The position numbers and the translations under genes were made by a program. The notes beneath the pieces are model-generated. The model worked only from the letters and a program-made list of their open reading frames with translations, ran no database searches and was not told the origin of the DNA. From JAJYVT01 sp027339205 (GTDB lineage Bacteria; Actinomycetota; Acidimicrobiia; Acidimicrobiales; RAAP-2), in the NCBI GenBank assembly GCA_027339205.1, contig DAHWOV010000104.1:1-9679 (forward strand): DNA of 9,679 nt. The letters are read 5' to 3'. Within the stretch, counting starts at the first letter, position 1, and each line of letters opens with the position of its first letter. This document shows, piece after piece, positions 6,871 to 9,679 of this stretch.

Positions 6871-8319
6871 TCATCGCGGGGCCGGATCTCGTCGCCCGCC
6901 CACTTGCTGCCCCGAGCCGACCGGGACGTCGGTCCCGACGAACGGTCCCCGGGAGATGAACCGCCCTCTGCCCTCGCGGCCTTTGAACTCGCCGTGCTCG
7001 ACCACCACCTCGCCGCGGGAGAGCACCGTGTCCACCCCGCCGGTCAGCTCGGTCCCCTCGTAGGCGGAGTAGTCGACGGCCATGTGGTGGGACTCGACGG
7101 ACAGCGTGTGGCGGCGTTGGGGGTCGTAGACGACGAGGTCTGCGTCCGCCCCCGGCAGGAGCGACCCCTTCTGGGGATAGAGGCCGAACAGGCGGGCCGG
7201 GGCGGTCGAGGTGATCTCCACCCAGCGCGCGAGCGAGAGCCTCCCGGCAACCACGCCCTGGTAGACGAGGTCCATCCGGTGCTCGACCCCGGGGAGGCCG
7301 TTGGGGATCTTGGAGAAGTCGCCGCGACCCAGCTCCTTTTGGTCCTTCATGCAGAAGGGGCAGTGGTCGGTGGCGACGACCGACAGGTCGTCGGTGCCGA
7401 GCCCGCGCCAGAGCGCCTCGTGGTGCGCAGCCTCGCGGATGGGCGGCGAGCAGACGTACTTGGCTCCTTCGAAGCCGGGCTGCGCCATGAGCGACGCGTC
7501 GAGGAACAGGTACTGCGGGCAGGTCTCCGCGAACACCGGTCTTCCGGCGTCGCGCGCGGCCGCCACCTCCGCGAGCGCCTCCATCGCCGAGAGGTGGACG
7601 ATGTAGAGCGGGCAGTCCGCGACACTTGCGAGGACGATCGCCCGGTGGGTCGCCTCCCCCTCCAGGGCCGGCGGGCGGGACTCGCCGTGCATCCGCGGCT
7701 CGCCGAGACCACGGGCGAGCGCCTGGGCCACGAGCACGTCGATCGCGATGCCGTTCTCGGCGTGGATCATCACCACCGCCCCGTTCGCGGACGCCGCCTG
7801 CATCGCCCGGAGGATCTGCCCGTCGTCGGAGTAGAAGACCCCTGGATAGGCCATGAACAGCTTGAAGCTCGTGACACCGTCTTCGACGAGCCCGTGCATC
7901 TCCTCCAAGACGGCGTCGTTCACGTCCGACAGGATCATGTGGAAGCCGAAGTCGATCGCGCAGTGCCCCTCGGCGCGTCCCATCCAGGTCTCGAGGCCTT
8001 CGCGCGCGGACCCTTTGCGTGGCTGGATGGCGAAGTCGACGATCGTGGTCGTGCCGCCGTAGGCAGCCGCCCGGGTGCCGGTGAAGAACGTGTCCGAGGA
8101 GTGGGTGCCGCCCACGGGCGACTCCATGTGGGTATGGACGTCGACCCCGCCGGGCACCACGAGCTTCCCGGACGCGTCGATGCGCCGGATCTCCCCAGGC
8201 ACAGGGAAGCTGCCGGGTGCGAGCAGAGCGGCGACACGCCCGTCGTCGACGACCACGTCGGCCGCCCCCGCGCCCTGCGCGGTCACGACGGTTCCGCCTT
8301 CGACGAGGACCCGGCTCAT
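6871..8319 (-). CDS. Dihydropyrimidinase / D-hydantoinase family cyclic amidohydrolase
   Basis: Cytoplasmic zinc enzyme of 482 aa that hydrolyses a cyclic amide ring (dihydropyrimidines, hydantoins or similar ureides) to an N-carbamoyl amino acid. All binuclear metal ligands are visible: His62 and His64 in DVHTHM, the carboxylated Lys153 in SFKLFMAYPG, His186 in MIHAENG, His242 in YIVHLS and Asp318 in VATDHCPF. Substrate-binding positions are also present: Tyr158, Ser291 in CSPPIR and Asn340 in PNGLPG. Length is typical, with a short extra Gly/Arg tail. The ATG at 8319 overlaps the stop of a 30-codon ORF (ATGA), and the bases before it contain no Shine-Dalgarno, so translation probably depends on coupling. 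It is the last visible gene of the deacetylase-ureohydrolase operon. Allantoinase is less likely given the hydantoinase-type motifs, but the true substrate is undetermined. Confidence 0.93.
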   Translation of the reverse strand: MSRVLVEGGTVVTAQGAGAADVVVDDGRVAALLAPGSFPVPGEIRRIDASGKLVVPGGVDVHTHMESPVGGTHSSDTFFTGTRAAAYGGTTTIVDFAIQPRKGSAREGLETWMGRAEGHCAIDFGFHMILSDVNDAVLEEMHGLVEDGVTSFKLFMAYPGVFYSDDGQILRAMQAASANGAVVMIHAENGIAIDVLVAQALARGLGEPRMHGESRPPALEGEATHRAIVLASVADCPLYIVHLSAMEALAEVAAARDAGRPVFAETCPQYLFLDASLMAQPGFEGAKYVCSPPIREAAHHEALWRGLGTDDLSVVATDHCPFCMKDQKELGRGDFSKIPNGLPGVEHRMDLVYQGVVAGRLSLARWVEITSTAPARLFGLYPQKGSLLPGADADLVVYDPQRRHTLSVESHHMAVDYSAYEGTELTGGVDTVLSRGEVVVEHGEFKGREGRGRFISRGPFVGTDVPVGSGQQVGGRRDPAPR

Positions 8320-8408
8320 GGGGCGGTCAGCGGGGCGGTCAGCGGGGGGTCGACCATCACGGCCGTGGGCGGTGCCCCGAGGCGGCCGAGCCTCACGGTG
8401 TCCGACAT
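8316..8408 (-). CDS. Small 30-codon ORF translationally coupled on both sides
   Basis: A 30-residue frame bridges the ureohydrolase and hydantoinase genes exactly. Its ATG (8408-8406) overlaps the ureohydrolase TGA as TGATG, and its TGA (8318-8316) overlaps the hydantoinase ATG as ATGA. A purine-rich Shine-Dalgarno (AAGGAAAAGGGGGG) ends six bases before its ATG, and 28 of 30 codons end in G or C, like its neighbours. The peptide begins MSDTVRLGRLGAPPTAVMVD and ends with PPL-TAP-LTAP, the repeat coming from a 12-bp duplication. There is no signal peptide, membrane helix or known motif. It could be a real microprotein, a coupling cistron whose translation delivers ribosomes to the hydantoinase, or the shortened N-terminus of a lost gene. 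I do not recognise a homologue. It is too short for many gene finders. Confidence 0.55.
   Translation of the reverse strand: MSDTVRLGRLGAPPTAVMVDPPLTAPLTAP
8320..8343. repeat. Perfect 12-bp tandem duplication before the hydantoinase start
   Basis: GGGGCGGTCAGC occurs twice head to tail (8320-8331 and 8332-8343), followed by a G-run that begins a third copy. It lies directly upstream of the hydantoinase ATG and encodes the repeated Leu-Thr-Ala-Pro at the end of the small ORF. Being 12 bp, changes in copy number by slippage would keep the frame. Confidence 0.8.
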
Positions 8409-9385
8409 CAGGATCCCCCCTTTTCCTTCGCCATCAAGGTGATCACGTCGAAGACGATCGTCGCCGCCGCGAGCGCAGTGACTTCCGCGTGGTCGTAGGC
8501 GGGGGCCACCTCGACGACGTCGCCGCTCACGAGCGCCATGCCCTCGAGCCCGCGCAGGAGGTGGAGGAGCTCCCTGCTCGTCATGCCGCCCATCTCGGGG
8601 GTGCCGGTCCCTGGCGCGAACGCCGGGTCGAGGACGTCGATGTCCACCGAGAGGTACACGGGCGCGTCGCCGACGCGGCGCCTGATGGTGGCCACCGTCT
8701 CTGCGAGGCCTACGCGGTCGATGTCGCCGACCCGCACGATCTGGAAGCCGAACGCCGCGTCGTCGCGCAGGTCGAGGGCGTCGTAGACCGGGCCCCTCGT
8801 GCCCACGTGGACGGAGCGGTCCTCGATGAGCAGCCCCTCCTCGAAGGCCCGGCGAAAGACCGTGCCGTGCGTCACCGGGGAGCCGAAGTAGGTGTCCCAG
8901 GTGTCGAGGTGCGCGTCGAAGTGCACGAGCGCGACCGGCCCGTGGCGCTCGTGCACGGCGCGCAGCAGCGGCAGCGCGACCGTGTGGTCGCCACCGATCG
9001 TGACGAGCCGGGACCCGTTGGCCAGCACCTCGCGCGCGTGGTCCCGGATCTGGTCGATCGCCACTGTCAGCTGGAACGGGTTGGCAGGAACGTCGCCCGC
9101 GTCCACAACCTGGACGTGGTGGAGGGGGGAGATGCCGAGCTCGGGATGGTAAGCCGGACGGATGTTGCGCGAGGCCGTCCGCACGGCGACCGGGCCGAAC
9201 CGGGCGCCCGGGCGGTACGAGGTACCGCCGTCGAACGGGGCACCGAGCACGGCGATGTCGTACTCGTGGCACTCGTCGATCGTAGGAAGCCGGACGAACG
9301 TCGCCGCGCCGGCAAAGCGCGGCACGGTCGTGCCGGAGACGGGCCCGACGATGCCCTTGCTCGTCTCGTTCGTGCTCTCGTCCAT
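8408..9385 (-). CDS. Agmatinase/ureohydrolase family protein
   Basis: Cytoplasmic binuclear-metal (usually Mn) amidinohydrolase of 325 aa that removes urea from a guanidino compound. Metal ligands are complete: His134 in IGGDHT, Asp157, His159 and Asp161 in HFDAHLD, and Asp248 and Asp250 in LSVDIDVLDP. The family tail PGTGTPEMGG follows at 258-267, and a THGTVFRRA segment at 172-180 resembles agmatinase-type enzymes. The ATG at 9385 is preceded by GAGGAG ten bases away, inside the 19-bp gap after the deacetylase gene; an upstream open frame to 9484 overlaps that gene and is rejected. Possible substrates include agmatine, guanidinobutyrate, guanidinopropionate or another guanidino acid; sequence reading cannot choose. 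Beside a hydantoinase and a NodB-fold hydrolase, a role in ureide or guanidino nitrogen catabolism is more likely than polyamine synthesis. Confidence 0.92.
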   Translation of the reverse strand: MDESTNETSKGIVGPVSGTTVPRFAGAATFVRLPTIDECHEYDIAVLGAPFDGGTSYRPGARFGPVAVRTASRNIRPAYHPELGISPLHHVQVVDAGDVPANPFQLTVAIDQIRDHAREVLANGSRLVTIGGDHTVALPLLRAVHERHGPVALVHFDAHLDTWDTYFGSPVTHGTVFRRAFEEGLLIEDRSVHVGTRGPVYDALDLRDDAAFGFQIVRVGDIDRVGLAETVATIRRRVGDAPVYLSVDIDVLDPAFAPGTGTPEMGGMTSRELLHLLRGLEGMALVSGDVVEVAPAYDHAEVTALAAATIVFDVITLMAKEKGGS

Positions 9386-9404
9386 GCCCTGAGTGCTCCT
9401 CGGT

Positions 9405-9679
9405 TCAGCTCCCGTCGACGTTCGACGGGGCGGGGAAGGCGCGCGGGACCGGCCCGACGTTCCTCGTATGGGCTGCGATCTCACCGAGGGTCGCGACCCA
9501 GAGCCCGTCGAGCGAGCTCATGCGCTCGACCAGCTGCTCCAGCGCGGCGACCCGCGAGGGGCGGCCGCTCAGGAAGGGGTGGTTCGTCAGCACGAAGCAG
9601 CACCCCTCGCGGAAGAACGCGTCGAGCTCCAGCTCCCACATCTCGCGCACCTTCGCAGGGCTCGCGATGAGCCCGCTCC
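9405..9679 (-). CDS. Polysaccharide deacetylase (NodB-fold) family hydrolase, C-terminal part (partial at the right edge)
   Basis: The last 90 codons of a gene whose start lies beyond the right edge; the frame is open to the edge (last full codon 9677-9675) and stops at TGA 9407-9405. Visible features: REMWELELDAFFREG (11-25), FVLTNHPFLSGRPSR (28-42), then ALEQLVERM and GLWVATLGEIAAH (58-70). The FVLT-HP-SGRPSR and W-AT-EIA pattern belongs to the cytoplasmic polysaccharide-deacetylase relatives that include the metal-independent allantoinase PuuE and similar amidohydrolases, rather than to secreted chitin deacetylases. The metal-binding or catalytic N-terminal motifs are outside the window, so the reaction cannot be assigned. 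It is the most upstream visible gene of the operon, 19 bp before the ureohydrolase gene. Confidence 0.82.
   Translation of the reverse strand, partial: SGLIASPAKVREMWELELDAFFREGCCFVLTNHPFLSGRPSRVAALEQLVERMSSLDGLWVATLGEIAAHTRNVGPVPRAFPAPSNVDGS

Noticed and set aside
6904..8442. Long plus-strand open frame opposite the hydantoinase gene
   Set aside because: Antisense to an intact enzyme gene with all metal ligands; its composition is charged and Arg/His/Asp-rich with no motif.
9386..9484. Upstream extension of the ureohydrolase to a start at 9484
   Set aside because: It would overlap the deacetylase gene by 80 bp and adds Arg/Ser/Pro-rich sequence; ATG 9385 has a GAGGAG site and the right family length.
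8075..9670. Long plus-strand open frame opposite the ureohydrolase and deacetylase genes
   Set aside because: It covers two real minus-strand genes and encodes an unstructured Arg/Val/Asp-rich product; a GC-rich shadow frame.

Overview
The window is 9.7 kb of very GC-rich DNA (about 70% by eye, not counted) with dense coding, GTG starts, almost all codons ending in G or C, and little intergenic space. This, together with leaderless-type promoter hexamers (TANNNT a few bases before a start) and a GH65 enzyme resembling the mycobacterial type, suggests a high-GC actinomycetote. I cannot name the lineage. No tRNA, rRNA, CRISPR array, transposase, integrase or phage gene was seen, so this looks like ordinary chromosome.

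Layout: (1) 1-620, plus strand, the C-terminal end of a GH65 disaccharide phosphorylase or hydrolase cut by the window edge. (2) 652-2646, minus strand, a two-gene DrrA/DrrB-like ABC exporter operon, with the ATPase first and the permease immediately after it. (3) 2647-2965, a 319-bp divergent intergenic region holding a leader hairpin, an 18-bp dyad, a degenerate 12-bp tandem repeat and a T-N11-A LysR-type box. (4) 2966-5043, plus strand, a YeiH-family putative sulfate exporter followed by a LysR regulator, an arrangement resembling yeiH/yeiE of enterobacteria. (5) 5188-6861, plus strand, an ABC-F ribosome-associated ATPase. (6) 6871-9679, minus strand, an operon read right to left: a polysaccharide-deacetylase-family hydrolase (cut by the window edge), an agmatinase-family ureohydrolase, a 30-codon small ORF, and a dihydropyrimidinase/hydantoinase.

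How the parts work together: the ABC pair should form one exporter complex. The LysR protein probably senses an anion or sulfur metabolite and controls yeiH, because candidate operator sequences sit before both genes. The minus-strand operon joins three hydrolases from C-N-bond-cleaving or related families, which suggests breakdown of a cyclic ureide or guanidino compound for nitrogen; the substrate is unknown. The most unusual detail is the 30-codon ORF 8316-8408. It overlaps the stop of the ureohydrolase gene (TGATG) and the start of the hydantoinase gene (ATGA). It has its own Shine-Dalgarno sequence, while the hydantoinase has none, so it looks like a translational-coupling cistron.
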